Counted from the first letter of the stretch, positions 28,076 to 37,584 are shown. The stretch is DNA of 64,000 nucleotides from Aquabacterium sp. (GCA_023266355.1 JAHFQM010000003.1:248001-312000); one strand, 5' to 3'. A program made the numbers and translations. Notes: generated by a model not told the origin, from the letters alone.

Positions 28076-29179
28076 TCAGCGTCGCTCGACCACCATCGGG
28101 TCCAGTTGCAGCGCGCGGCGCGCCTGGGCCGCGGCCGCCTGGGCCTCGGCGCGGGAGGTGTACGGCCCCGCCTGCAGTTTGAAGAAAGGCGGCTCGTGGA
28201 ACACGGCCAGCATGGGCAGCAAGGCCTCGACCTGCTGGCCGATGCGCTGCTGCAGGCGGTCCACGCCCTCGCGCCTGCCCAGCGTGGCCAGTTGCACCCA
28301 GAAGCCCTTGGACGCGGGCGTGTGGGCGCGGCCGCTCACGGCGACGGCCGTGGCAGGCTCTGACTGTGGCGCCGGCCGGTTGGCCACGCGGACGGCGAAA
28401 TCGCCCATGGGGTCGTCGGGCGATGCCGGCGGGCTCCCCGTGGCCACCGACGCCAAAGGCACGGTGCTGGCCACGGCAGGGTCGGCGTCCAGCACCGTGC
28501 CACGCTGCCAGGCACCCGCGCGGATGTCATCGAAAGTCAGCCGCGAGAGCTCCACCTCGCCCGTGCCCGATGCCGCGATGTCCAGCTTGACGGCCGCGGC
28601 GTAGCTCAGGTCCATGACGCGGCTGGAGTGGAAAGGCCCGCGGTCGTTGACGCGCACGATGATTTCCTTGCCATTGCGCACGTTGCGCACCCGCACGTAG
28701 CTGGGAATCGGCAGGGTCTTGTGGGCCGCGGTCAGGCCGTACATGCTGTAAAGCTCCCCGCTGGCGGTGCGCCGGCCATGGAATTTGTGGCCGTACCAGG
28801 AGGCCCCGCCGCGCTCGCGCCAAGGCACATCCGCGGCCAGGGGCTCGTAGGACTGGCCCATGACGACGTAGGGCTTGTTCGGCCCGCCCGCGCGGATGGG
28901 CTCGACCTGCGGCACCGGGTCGGGCAGCTGGGCCAGTTCGGCCAGCGTGGGGGAGGCGCCCTGTGGCGGCGGGCCGTCGCGGCCGGGGGGGCGCTCCGGT
29001 GTGCGCTCAGGCACGCGGGCGCTGCCGCCTGAACCGCCCGCGCCACCCGGACCCGAGGCGCACCCGCCCAGTGCCAGCAAGGCCGCCACGCCACAGGCCG
29101 CGGCGCAGAGGCCGAGCCAGCGCCAGCGCCAGCGCTGTGGCTGGCTTGGCAAACGGGAGGAGGATGTCCATGCGGGCAT
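28076..29179 (-). CDS. rlpA: Septal ring lytic transglycosylase RlpA-type lipoprotein with SPOR domain
   Basis: The product is 367 residues. A signal peptide with lipobox ALGGC is followed by a Gly/Pro-rich linker, then the double-psi barrel RlpA domain (GGASWYGHKFHGRRTASGE, and NDRGPFHSSRVMDLSYAAA with the catalytic-type Asp). A C-terminal SPOR domain (about residues 290-365, FWVQLATLGRREGVDRLQ) should target denuded peptidoglycan at the septum. The family cleaves glycan strands lacking stem peptides, or has a structural role. Confidence 0.92.
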   Translation of the reverse strand: MPAWTSSSRLPSQPQRWRWRWLGLCAAACGVAALLALGGCASGPGGAGGSGGSARVPERTPERPPGRDGPPPQGASPTLAELAQLPDPVPQVEPIRAGGPNKPYVVMGQSYEPLAADVPWRERGGASWYGHKFHGRRTASGELYSMYGLTAAHKTLPIPSYVRVRNVRNGKEIIVRVNDRGPFHSSRVMDLSYAAAVKLDIAASGTGEVELSRLTFDDIRAGAWQRGTVLDADPAVASTVPLASVATGSPPASPDDPMGDFAVRVANRPAPQSEPATAVAVSGRAHTPASKGFWVQLATLGRREGVDRLQQRIGQQVEALLPMLAVFHEPPFFKLQAGPYTSRAEAQAAAAQARRALQLDPMVVERR

Positions 29180-29304
29180 CCCCGCACCTTAACCCATGGT
29201 GGCGCGAAAACGCGGCACGCCCTGAGCCCGGCCAGGGCACATCGCGCGGCACATCACACGGCACAATGAAGGGCTGTCTGGCGCCACCCCTTGCTGAGCC
29301 CCCC

Positions 29305-30564
29305 ATGTCATCTCACCCGAAATCCGCCTTCGACCACGATTTTGAGCGCGGCATGCGCAACCGCCGTGCCGCCCTGGGCGATGCCTGGGTGGACCAGTCG
29401 GTGGCCAAGGCGAACGCCTTCAACGCCGAATTCCAGCACTACATCACCGAATACGCCTGGCACGGCGCCTGGGGCCGCCCGGGCCTGGACTGGAAGACGC
29501 GCCGGGTGCTCGTGCTGGCCGTGACCAGCGCCCTGGGGCGCTGGGACGAGTTCGAAATCCACCTGCGCGGCTCGCTGACCCCCGGCAACGCCCACACGCT
29601 GTCGGTCGAGGAAGTCCGCGAGGCCCTCATCCAGATCGCCATCTACGCCGGCGTGCCCGCGGCCAACACCGGCTTCGCCAAGGCCCTGGGCGTGATGCGC
29701 GAACTCGGCATCGAGCCCCCGCCGCGCCCCGCCGACCAGTGCTGGCACACCGGCGTGGGCCGCTCCGTCTTCACCTCGACGCGGCCCAAGCTGCACGCCA
29801 CCGTGCGCGAAGCCCGCAACGGCGAGGCCGCCCACACCATCGTGCTCAGCCACGCCCTCGGCCAGGACGGCTCGATGTGGGACGTGGTCGCCAACGAGCT
29901 GGCCAGCACCTGCCGCGTGATCTGCCCCGACACCCGCGGTCACGGCCGTTCGCAGATCCCGTCCGAGCCGCTGTCCATGACCGAGCTGGCCGCCGACGCC
30001 GCCCGCCTGATCGACGAACTCGCCTGCAGCGAACCGGTGGTCTGGGTGGGCCTGTCGATGGGCGGGCTGATCGGCCAGGAGCTGGCCCTGCGCTTCCCCG
30101 ACAAGGTCAAGGCACTCGTGCTGGCCAACACCACCAGCGCCTACAACCCGGCCGGCCGGGAAGCCATCGCGCAGCGCATTGCCACGGTCGAATCCCACGG
30201 CATGCAGGCCATCAGCACGCCGACCATGGCGCGCTTTTTCAGCACCACCTTCCGCGAAGGGCAGGCCGCCACGGTGGCCCGCCACCAGCGCCTGCTGGAA
30301 GCCACCGACCCCGAGGGCTACACCGCCTGCGCCGCCGCCCTCTGCGAAGCCGACTTCAGCGGCAAGCTGCAGCACATCCGCGTGCCCACGCTGGTGGTGG
30401 CCGGCAGCCAGGACGAAAGCACCCCGGTGGACGTGGCCATGACGCTGGCCCGCAGCATCCCGCGCGCCGAGATGGTGACGCTGCAAGGCTGCGCCCACCT
30501 CAGCGCCGTCGAGCAACCCCACGCGTTTGCCGAAGTGCTGGGCGAGTTCGTCGCCAGCATCTGA
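29305..30564 (+). CDS. Fused 4-carboxymuconolactone decarboxylase / 3-oxoadipate enol-lactonase
   Basis: The product is 419 residues. The N-terminal part (about 1-130) is a CMD/AhpD-like domain (FERGMRNRRAALGDAWVD, then HLRGSLTPGNAHTLSVEEVREALIQIAIYAGVPAAN), the PcaC activity. Residues 155-419 are an alpha/beta hydrolase with nucleophile VGLSMGG, acid in GSQDESTP and His in GCAHLS, the PcaD activity. Both act in the last steps of the protocatechuate branch leading to 3-oxoadipate. In actinobacterial PcaL the lactonase comes first; here the order is reversed. No other pca gene is in the window, so a different lactone substrate remains possible. ATG at 29266 is an alternative start. Confidence 0.82.
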   Translation: MSSHPKSAFDHDFERGMRNRRAALGDAWVDQSVAKANAFNAEFQHYITEYAWHGAWGRPGLDWKTRRVLVLAVTSALGRWDEFEIHLRGSLTPGNAHTLSVEEVREALIQIAIYAGVPAANTGFAKALGVMRELGIEPPPRPADQCWHTGVGRSVFTSTRPKLHATVREARNGEAAHTIVLSHALGQDGSMWDVVANELASTCRVICPDTRGHGRSQIPSEPLSMTELAADAARLIDELACSEPVVWVGLSMGGLIGQELALRFPDKVKALVLANTTSAYNPAGREAIAQRIATVESHGMQAISTPTMARFFSTTFREGQAATVARHQRLLEATDPEGYTACAAALCEADFSGKLQHIRVPTLVVAGSQDESTPVDVAMTLARSIPRAEMVTLQGCAHLSAVEQPHAFAEVLGEFVASI

Positions 30565-30581
30565 CCTTGCATTCCGCCCCG

Positions 30582-32660
30582 ATGTCCGCCCCCACCATGA
30601 ACCCCGCCCAGCTGGCGGCCGTGCAGCACCTCGACAGCCCCTGTCTGGTGCTGGCCGGCGCCGGCTCGGGCAAGACGCGCGTCATCACGCACAAGATCGC
30701 GCGGCTGCTGCAGCCCGGTGACGGAGCCGACCTCGCCCCCTCGCAGATCGGCGCCATCACCTTCACCAACAAGGCCGCCGCGGAAATGCGCGACCGGGTC
30801 AAGGCATTGATCGGCGCGAAGGCCGCGTCCAAGCTGCTGGTCTGCACCTTCCACTCGCTGGGCGTGCGCCTGCTGCGCGAAGACGGCGAGGCGCTGGGCC
30901 TCAAGCCCAAGTTCTCCATCCTCGACAGCGACGACGTCACCAGCATCCTGCGCGATGCCGGCGCCACCACCGACGCCAAATTGGCGCGCAGCTGGCAGTG
31001 GCAGATCAGCCTGTGGAAGAACATGGGCCTGGACAGCGCCGCCGCCATCAGCCAGGCCGGCAGCGACGACGAGGCCCTGACCGCGCGCATCATGAAGCTC
31101 TACGAAGAGCGCCTGCTGGCCTACCAGGCGGTGGACTTCGACGACCTCATCGGCCTGCCGCTGCGGCTGCTGTCCGAGCACCCGCACGTCGCGCACAAAT
31201 GGCAGCGCCAGCTCAAGCACGTGCTGGTGGACGAGTACCAGGACACCAACGCCACGCAGTACGAGCTGCTCAAGCTGCTGGTCGGCCCGCAGGGCATCTT
31301 CACGGCGGTGGGCGACGACGACCAGTCCATCTACGGCTGGCGCGGCGCCACGCTCGACAACCTCAAGCGCTTGCCGCAGGACTACCCCAACCTCAAGGTC
31401 ATCCCGCTGGAGCAGAACTACCGCTCCACCAGCGCCATCCTGCGCGCGGCCAACAACGTCATCCAGCTCAACCCGAAGCTCTTTCCCAAGACGCTGTGGT
31501 CCGACCTGGGCGAGGGTGAGCCCGTCAAGGTCGCCGAGTGCGACAACGAGGAGCACGAGGCCGAGCGCGCCGTGGGCCGCCTCAACGCCATCCACGCCGG
31601 CCTCGTCAGCAAGGGCCAGGACGCCGACTGGCACAACTTCGCCATCCTCTACCGCGCCAACCACCAGGCCCGGCCCTTTGAGCAGGCGCTGCGCAAGGCC
31701 AACATCCCCTACAAGGTCTCGGGCGGCCAGAGCTTCTTCGACCGCGCCGAAATCAAGGACCTCTGCGCCTGGCTGCGCCTGCTGCTCAACAACGACGACG
31801 ACCCGGCCTTCCTGCGCGCCGTGACCACGCCCAAACGCGGCATCGGCCACCAGACACTGGCCACGCTCGGTGAGTTCGCCGGCAAGTGGAAGGTCAGCCT
31901 GTTCGAGGCCTTGTTCGCCGAGTCGCTGGGTTCGGTGCTCAACCAGCGGGCGCTCGATGGCCTGCACGAGTTCGGTCGCTACATCAACGACTTCGAATAC
32001 AAAGCCCGCCAGACCTTCGGCAGCGAAGGCGCCAAAGAGATGCTGCTGGCCTGGCTCAAGGACATCGGCTACGAGCAGCACCTGCACGACAACGAAGAAA
32101 ACGAGAAGGTCGCGGCGGCCCGCTGGGCCAACGTGATGGACTTCATCGACTGGGTGGCCAAGCGCTGCGGCGGCGACATCGAAACCGATGGCGGCATGAC
32201 GACCGAGACCGAGCGCCGCAGCGTCATCGAGGTGGCCCAGACGATCGCGCTGATCACCTCGCTGGCCGAGCGCGACTCGGGCCAGAACGCCGTGGTGCTG
32301 TCCACCCTGCACGCCTCCAAGGGTCTGGAGTGGCCGCACGTGGTGCTGGCCGGCGTCAACGAGGGGGTGCTGCCGTTTTCGCGCGAGGAAGGCGAAATCC
32401 CGCCCGGCCAGATCGAGGAAGAACGCCGCCTGATGTACGTGGGCATCACCCGCGCTCGCCTGAGCTTGAGCGTCAGCGTGCTCAAGCGCCGCAAAAAAGG
32501 CCGCGAGTACGTGCAGGCCGTGCCCAGCCGTTTCGTCGCCGAGATGAAGCTCAACGAGGGCGCGGTGCGCGAAGACCCGCGCGAGAAGCTGCGGCGCCTG
32601 CGCGAGGAAATGGCCGCCAAGGCCAGCGCCCGCAGCGCCCTGCCCGATCAAGCTGCCTAA
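30582..32660 (+). CDS. rep: ATP-dependent DNA helicase Rep (UvrD/Rep family)
   Basis: The product is 692 residues, matching Rep. Superfamily 1 motifs: Walker A LAGAGSGKT (near residue 30), motif II VDEYQDTN (near 220), motif III GDDDQSIYGWRGA, and motif VI VGITRARLSLSV. Rep is a 3'-5' helicase that helps replication forks pass protein blocks. The start at 30582 or the ATG five codons later (MNPAQLAAV) are both plausible. It follows the fusion gene by 17 bases. Confidence 0.93.
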   Translation: MSAPTMNPAQLAAVQHLDSPCLVLAGAGSGKTRVITHKIARLLQPGDGADLAPSQIGAITFTNKAAAEMRDRVKALIGAKAASKLLVCTFHSLGVRLLREDGEALGLKPKFSILDSDDVTSILRDAGATTDAKLARSWQWQISLWKNMGLDSAAAISQAGSDDEALTARIMKLYEERLLAYQAVDFDDLIGLPLRLLSEHPHVAHKWQRQLKHVLVDEYQDTNATQYELLKLLVGPQGIFTAVGDDDQSIYGWRGATLDNLKRLPQDYPNLKVIPLEQNYRSTSAILRAANNVIQLNPKLFPKTLWSDLGEGEPVKVAECDNEEHEAERAVGRLNAIHAGLVSKGQDADWHNFAILYRANHQARPFEQALRKANIPYKVSGGQSFFDRAEIKDLCAWLRLLLNNDDDPAFLRAVTTPKRGIGHQTLATLGEFAGKWKVSLFEALFAESLGSVLNQRALDGLHEFGRYINDFEYKARQTFGSEGAKEMLLAWLKDIGYEQHLHDNEENEKVAAARWANVMDFIDWVAKRCGGDIETDGGMTTETERRSVIEVAQTIALITSLAERDSGQNAVVLSTLHASKGLEWPHVVLAGVNEGVLPFSREEGEIPPGQIEEERRLMYVGITRARLSLSVSVLKRRKKGREYVQAVPSRFVAEMKLNEGAVREDPREKLRRLREEMAAKASARSALPDQAA

Positions 32661-32987
32661 TTTTCTTGCCACCCAGCGAAAGTGAGCGCAAACTCACTTG
32701 TCGTCACACCCCACTGCGGATCTGCCGCAGGCAAAAAAAAGCCCGAGCGCAGTGCCTCGGGCTGGGAATCCTTCCGTCAGCGGGTGCTGACCAGGCGTGG
32801 AGATGACAAACGGAACAAGCAGGTGTGGGACACAGCTGGTTTCAAAAAGTTCCGGCCGGCCGCGAAAATTTTTCTGCTCGGCCCCCAGCCCGACGCCGAG
32901 CCGGCGGCCACGGCACAATCCGGGCTCTGACCGACCCTTTGGGTGACACCCTGGGTCGCTTCTTTTTCTTGCGCAGGACTTCGCATC
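32661..32987. other. Structured spacer between rep and the OsmC-like gene
   Basis: This 327-base region has no gene. It has three hairpins in its first 105 bases: AAGTGAG/CTCACTT (32680-32699), CTGCGG/CCGCAG (32714-32730) and AGCCCGAG/CTCGGGCT (32740-32763). Only the last has a T-run, and that on the minus strand. CACAAT (32915-32920) precedes the OsmC-like gene and could be a -10 box, without a recognisable -35. Confidence 0.6.
32733..32763 (-). terminator. Minus-strand rho-independent terminator with no adjacent minus-strand gene
   Basis: On the minus strand an 8-bp perfect stem (AGCCCGAG with CTCGGGCT) and an eight-base loop run into eight T residues. The plus strand has no T-run after the stem. 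The nearest upstream minus-strand gene is coq7, whose stop is about 670 bases away beyond the whole OsmC-like gene. Confidence 0.75.
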
Positions 32988-33410
32988 ATGGAATGCACCA
33001 TCCACTGGCAGCCGGCCTCCGGCATGGCCTTCATGGCCGAAACCGGCAGCGGCCACATCATCAACATGGATGGCGCCCCGGACGGCGGCGGCCGCAACCT
33101 GGCGCCCCGGCCCATGGAAACTGTGCTGGCCGGCACCGGTGGCTGCACCGCCTATGACGTGGTGCTCATCCTCAAGCGCGGTCGCCACGACGTGCGCGGC
33201 TGCCAGGTCAAGCTCACCGCCGACCGCGCCGAGGTGGACCCGAAGGTCTTCACGAAAATCAACATGCACTTCGTCGTGACGGGCGTGAACCTGACGGACA
33301 CCGCCGTGGCGCGGGCCATCCAGATGTCGCACGAGAAGTACTGCTCGGCCAGCATCATGATCGGCAAGACCGCCGAGATCACGACCAGCTTCGAGATCGT
33401 TGCGGCCTGA
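32988..33410 (+). CDS. OsmC/YhfA-family protein
   Basis: The product is 140 residues. Two conserved cysteines are present, in GTGGCTAYDVV and SHEKYCSAS, the pair used for peroxide reduction in OsmC/Ohr proteins. The sequence around MECTIHWQPASGMAFMAE resembles the YhfA branch, whose substrate is not settled. The start at ATG 32988 fits the usual length. It is flanked by an antisense terminator on the left and convergent coq7 on the right. Confidence 0.85.
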   Translation: MECTIHWQPASGMAFMAETGSGHIINMDGAPDGGGRNLAPRPMETVLAGTGGCTAYDVVLILKRGRHDVRGCQVKLTADRAEVDPKVFTKINMHFVVTGVNLTDTAVARAIQMSHEKYCSASIMIGKTAEITTSFEIVAA

Positions 33411-33435
33411 GTCTTTGCCCGGGGCCTGCGCCGGC

Positions 33436-34155
33436 TCAGATGCGGTGGGCGGTGGCCGTCATGGCCTTGGCGACCAGCTTCATCAGCCCGCGCACCGGGG
33501 CCGGCAGGGGCACGCCACCGGCTTTCTCGGCGGCATCGGCGTGGGCGACTTCGTCGTCGCGCATCTGCGCCACGATGGCCCGCGAGGCCTGGTCGGCGGC
33601 GGGCAGGCGGTCCATGTGCTCGTTGAGGTGGGCCTCGACCTGGCGTTCGGTTTCGACCACGAAGCCCAGGCTGTGGCGGTCGCCCGCGCGCGCGGCGATC
33701 AGGCCGATGGCGAAGGAGCCCGCGTACCACAGCGGGTTGAGCAGGCTGGTGCGCCCGCCGAGCTCTTTCAGGCGCTGCTCCGTCCAGGCGAGGTGATCGA
33801 CCTCTTCGCGGGCCGCAGCCTCGAACTGCGCTTTCAGCAGCGGGTCGCGCGTGCCCCAGGCCTGGGAGGCGTACAGCGCCTGCGCGCAGACCTCGCCCAC
33901 GTGGTTGACCCGCATCAGCGCGGCCGACAGGCGCTTGTCTTCGGGGCTGAGCGCGGCATCCCCCACGTCCAGGGCCTCGCCAGCGAGCGCCGGCCTCGGG
34001 CAGGGGCGCGCGGCCACGTGCTCGCCGAAAGCCGTGCGCAGGGCGGTGTCCAGCGACAGGATCAAACGGTCCATGCCATCGTGGTGGATGGCTGCGGGCG
34101 ATGCGGCAGAAGCGCCGATGTGGCTGGCGTTGGCGGTGTGGGCGACGGTGTCCAT
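33436..34155 (-). CDS. coq7: Coq7-type demethoxyubiquinone hydroxylase
   Basis: The product is 239 residues. The di-iron carboxylate motifs are complete: [33 protein letters not shown] and DDEVAHAD, giving two Glu and two ExxH sets. It hydroxylates the ring at C6 in the penultimate step of ubiquinone synthesis. The first 27 residues are Ala/Ser-rich and not conserved; a start at MDRLILSLD (34074) is possible, but TAACAT eight bases before the upstream ATG could be a -10 that favours the longer form. Confidence 0.93.
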   Translation of the reverse strand: MDTVAHTANASHIGASAASPAAIHHDGMDRLILSLDTALRTAFGEHVAARPCPRPALAGEALDVGDAALSPEDKRLSAALMRVNHVGEVCAQALYASQAWGTRDPLLKAQFEAAAREEVDHLAWTEQRLKELGGRTSLLNPLWYAGSFAIGLIAARAGDRHSLGFVVETERQVEAHLNEHMDRLPAADQASRAIVAQMRDDEVAHADAAEKAGGVPLPAPVRGLMKLVAKAMTATAHRI

Positions 34156-34200
34156 GGGCGCGATGTTAGCGCCACCGCGTGACGCGGCGCTTGCTTTGCA

Positions 34201-35355
34201 TCACCGTTGCATCAGGCCGCGGCTCTTGGCGATCGACATCAGCATGCCCAGCGCCAGGCCGAGCGTGACCATGGCCGTGCCGCCGTAGCTGATGAAGGGC
34301 AGCGGCACCCCCACCACCGGCAGGATGCCGCTGACCATGCCCATGTTGACGAAGGCGTAGGTGAAAAAGCTCAGCGACAGGCTGCCCGCCAGCAGGCGCG
34401 AAAACAGCGTGGGGGCCTGGGCCGCGATGTAGAGCCCGCGGAAAATCAGCGCCAGGAAGCCCGCCATGAGCAGCAGGTTGCCCACCAGGCCGTGCTCTTC
34501 GGCATACGCGGCAAAAACAAAGTCGGTGGTGCGTTCAGGGATGAACTCCAGGTGCGTCTGCGTGCCCTGCATGAAGCCCTTGCCCATGACGCCGCCCGAG
34601 CCGATGGCGATCATGCCCTGGATGATGTGGAAGCCCTTGCCCAGCGGGTCGGTGGTGGGGTCGAGCAGCGTGCAAACGCGGTTCTTCTGGTAGTCGTGCA
34701 GGCCCACCCATTTCACCCCGGTTTGGCACAGATCGCCCTGGTAGCTGACGATCAGCGTGATGCCGATGGCGCCGGCCAGCAGCACCGGCAAGATCAGCCG
34801 CCAGTTCAGGCCCGCGAAAAAGATGACGTACAGGCCGGACGACAGCACCAGCAGGGACGTGCCCAGGTCCGGCTGCTTGAGCACCATCGCCACAGGCACG
34901 ATGAGCAAGCCACCGGCCACGGCAAAATCCAACGGACGCAACTGCCCTTCGCGGCGCTGGAACCACCAGGCCAGCATCAGCGGTGCGGCAATCTTCATCA
35001 CCTCGGAAGGCTGGATGACCACGCCCAGGTTGAGCCAACGGGTGGCGCCCTTCTTCGTCAGCCCGAACAAGGCGGTGGCGACCAGCAGCAGCACACCCAC
35101 GGTGTACACGGGCACGGCCAAGGCCATCAGGCGCTGGGGCGGCACCTGCGCCACCAGGAAGAGCACACCCGCGGCCAGCAGCATGTTGCGCGCCTGGTCG
35201 AAAAAGCGCGAGCCGTTGTCAAAGCCGACCGAGTACATGTTGACCAGGCCGAGCCCGCACAGAACGGCCACGATGAAGACCAGCGGCAGGTCGAAGCCCT
35301 GGAAGACAGGCTTGATGCGTTGCCAGGGGGAGGGCTTGTCGAAGGCGACGTTCAT
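34201..35355 (-). CDS. rodA: Peptidoglycan glycosyltransferase RodA
   Basis: The product is 384 residues with about ten membrane helices. SEDS-family sequences are clear: LGVVIQPSEVMKIA, KQPDLGTSLL (with the catalytic-type Asp), and the C-terminal VVGVPLPFISYGGTAMV. RodA polymerises glycan strands in the elongasome with PBP2. Its start overlaps the mrdA stop by four bases. Confidence 0.97.
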   Translation of the reverse strand: MNVAFDKPSPWQRIKPVFQGFDLPLVFIVAVLCGLGLVNMYSVGFDNGSRFFDQARNMLLAAGVLFLVAQVPPQRLMALAVPVYTVGVLLLVATALFGLTKKGATRWLNLGVVIQPSEVMKIAAPLMLAWWFQRREGQLRPLDFAVAGGLLIVPVAMVLKQPDLGTSLLVLSSGLYVIFFAGLNWRLILPVLLAGAIGITLIVSYQGDLCQTGVKWVGLHDYQKNRVCTLLDPTTDPLGKGFHIIQGMIAIGSGGVMGKGFMQGTQTHLEFIPERTTDFVFAAYAEEHGLVGNLLLMAGFLALIFRGLYIAAQAPTLFSRLLAGSLSLSFFTYAFVNMGMVSGILPVVGVPLPFISYGGTAMVTLGLALGMLMSIAKSRGLMQR

Positions 35356-37556
35356 GGCTGCTCCCGGGAGGCGGACGGCGTGAGTGGCAAAGCCGCAGCG
35401 GGCGGTGTGGGGCGGGACGGGGCGGGCGATGGCTGCGGCAATGGCTTTGGCGCGCGTGGTGTCGCCACCGCAGGGGCCGATGCCGAGGATGCCGAGGACG
35501 CGGCAGAAGCTGACGATGCAGCCGATGCAGCGGCACTGGCGGCACTGGCGGCACTCGCAGCACTGGCCGCATCCGGCACCCCGGGCACGTCAGCGCCGAA
35601 AGCGTCCAGCCCACGCGGCAGCGGCATGGCCGAGGCCTTGCGCGGCGTACCCACCGGTGCGACGCCCTTGCCCACCTGCACCAACGCGATGTCTTCCTCG
35701 CTGGGGTAGGTGTCGGTCAACAGGTAGTCCAGCACCCGGCGGGCGATGGGCGCGGCCGACATCGAACCAAAACCAGCGTTCTCGACGATGACGGCCAGGG
35801 CCACGCGCGGCTTGTCCGTGGGCGCAAAGGCCTCGTAAAGCGAATGGTCGCGCCGGTACTCGTCCACCTTGGAGGCCACGTACTTCTCGTTCTGCCGCAG
35901 GCCCACGGCCTGGGCCGTGCCGGTCTTGCCACCACTCTGGTAGGCCGCGCCCGCGAACACGCGCGTGCCCGTGCCTTCCTGCGTCACGCCATACATCGCC
36001 TCGCGGACGAAGGCGGTGTGCTCTGGCTTGTAAACCACCGGCGCCAGGGCCTCGTTCGTCGTCAGCTGGCGCTCGCGGGTCACGACGTTCTCGATCTCGC
36101 GCACCACGCGCGGCTGGTAGCGCTGGCCGTCGCTGGCCAGGGTCGCCATCGCGGTGGCCATCTGCAGCATGGTGAAGGTGTTGTAGCCCTGACCGATGCC
36201 CAGCGAGATGGTCTCACCCGCGTACCAGCGCTTCATCTCCGGGCGCTTGTAGGCACGGCGCTTCCACTCGGTGGAGGGCAGGATGCCCGTGACTTCACCT
36301 TTGAGGTCGATGCCCGTCAGGCGCCCGAAGCCCAGTGGCGCCATCTGGTCGTGGATGGTGTCCACCCCCAGCTCATTGGCCAGCGAGTAGAAATAGACGT
36401 TGGACGATTCAACGATGGCGCGGCGCATGTTCATGGCCCCACCGCGCTCGTTCTCCGGGCTGCGGAACTTGTGGCCGCCGAACATGAACACGCCGCTGTC
36501 CATGACGATGGTGTTGGGGTTGCGCTTGCCGGTGTTGAGCGCCGCCAAGGCCATGAAGGGCTTGTAGGTCGAGCCCGGTGGGTAGGTGCCGCGCAGGGCC
36601 CGGTTCAACAGGGGCTTGTCGGCCGACTCGTTGAGCTCTTTCCAGTTCTCGACGTCGATGCCGTCCACGAACAGGTTGGGATCGAAGGTCGGCTTGGAGA
36701 CAAAGGCCAGCACCTCGCCATTGCGCGGGTCGATGGCCACCAGCGCGCCACGGCGGTCGCCGAACAGGCGCTCGATCAGGGCCTGCAGCTTGATGTCGAT
36801 GGACAGGTGCACCGTGTTGCCCGGCGTGGCCGGGTTGGAGCGCAGCCGCCGCACCGCGCGCCCGCCAGCGCTGGTCTCGACCTGCTCGAAGCCGGTGATG
36901 CCGTGCAACTCGCGCTCGTAGCTCTGCTCGATGCCCAGCTTGCCGATGTACTCGGTGCCGCGGTAGTTGGCCTGGTCCTCGTCGGGCCAGTCTTCCATGG
37001 CCTCGGCTTCTTTCTGGTTGATGCGGCCGATGTAACCCAGCACGTGGCTGGCCAGCTCGCCATACGGATAGTGGCGGAACAGGCGCGCCTGGATGTCCAC
37101 CCCGGGGAAGCGGTAGCGCTGCGCGGTGAAGCGGGCCACCTCCTTGTCGGTCAGGCGCGTGCGGATGGGGATGGACTCGAAGCTCTTGGACTCTTCGCGC
37201 AGGCGCTTGAAGCGGCGGCGGTCGCGCACCTGGATGTCCACGATGCGGGCCAGCTCGTCGATGGTGGCTTCGACGTCGTCCACCTTGGAGGGCGTGATTT
37301 CGAGCGTGTAGGCCGAGTAGTTGTTGGCCAGCACCACGCCGTTGCGGTCGACGATGAGGCCGCGGTTGGGCACGATGGGCACCACCGCCGTGCGGTTGTT
37401 TTCGGCGCGCGCGGCCAGGTCCTCGTGGCGTTGGATCTGCAGCACCATCAGGCGGAACACCAGCAGGCCGAAGCAGAACAGCACGAAGCCCGCCGCGGCC
37501 CACAGGCGGGCGCGGAAACGTCCGAGTTCCTGTTCGAGGTTCTTGAGCTCGGTCAT
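35352..37556 (-). CDS. mrdA: Penicillin-binding protein 2 with long Ala/Ser-rich tail
   Basis: The product is 734 residues, about 100 longer than E. coli PBP2. One N-terminal membrane helix, a pedestal domain, then the transpeptidase with nucleophile Ser in PGSTYKP (near residue 330), SSN in VESSNVYF and the KTG motif in SGGKTGTAQ. PBP2 crosslinks the side wall with RodA and MreC. The extra length is a C-terminal tail from about residue 660, starting with repeated AAS units and ending in a Pro-rich segment. The tail is coded by a short near-repeat and may vary in length between strains. Confidence 0.95.
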   Translation of the reverse strand: MTELKNLEQELGRFRARLWAAAGFVLFCFGLLVFRLMVLQIQRHEDLAARAENNRTAVVPIVPNRGLIVDRNGVVLANNYSAYTLEITPSKVDDVEATIDELARIVDIQVRDRRRFKRLREESKSFESIPIRTRLTDKEVARFTAQRYRFPGVDIQARLFRHYPYGELASHVLGYIGRINQKEAEAMEDWPDEDQANYRGTEYIGKLGIEQSYERELHGITGFEQVETSAGGRAVRRLRSNPATPGNTVHLSIDIKLQALIERLFGDRRGALVAIDPRNGEVLAFVSKPTFDPNLFVDGIDVENWKELNESADKPLLNRALRGTYPPGSTYKPFMALAALNTGKRNPNTIVMDSGVFMFGGHKFRSPENERGGAMNMRRAIVESSNVYFYSLANELGVDTIHDQMAPLGFGRLTGIDLKGEVTGILPSTEWKRRAYKRPEMKRWYAGETISLGIGQGYNTFTMLQMATAMATLASDGQRYQPRVVREIENVVTRERQLTTNEALAPVVYKPEHTAFVREAMYGVTQEGTGTRVFAGAAYQSGGKTGTAQAVGLRQNEKYVASKVDEYRRDHSLYEAFAPTDKPRVALAVIVENAGFGSMSAAPIARRVLDYLLTDTYPSEEDIALVQVGKGVAPVGTPRKASAMPLPRGLDAFGADVPGVPDAASAASAASAASAAASAASSASAASSASSASAPAVATPRAPKPLPQPSPAPSRPTPPAAALPLTPSASREQP

Positions 37557-37584
37557 GGCGGGTGCTGCGCGGTGGGCCTGAGCC

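Noticed and set aside
30318..32672. Minus-strand open frame of 784 codons opposite rep
   Set aside because: Antisense artefact of high GC content: no family motifs, while all helicase motifs lie on the plus strand.
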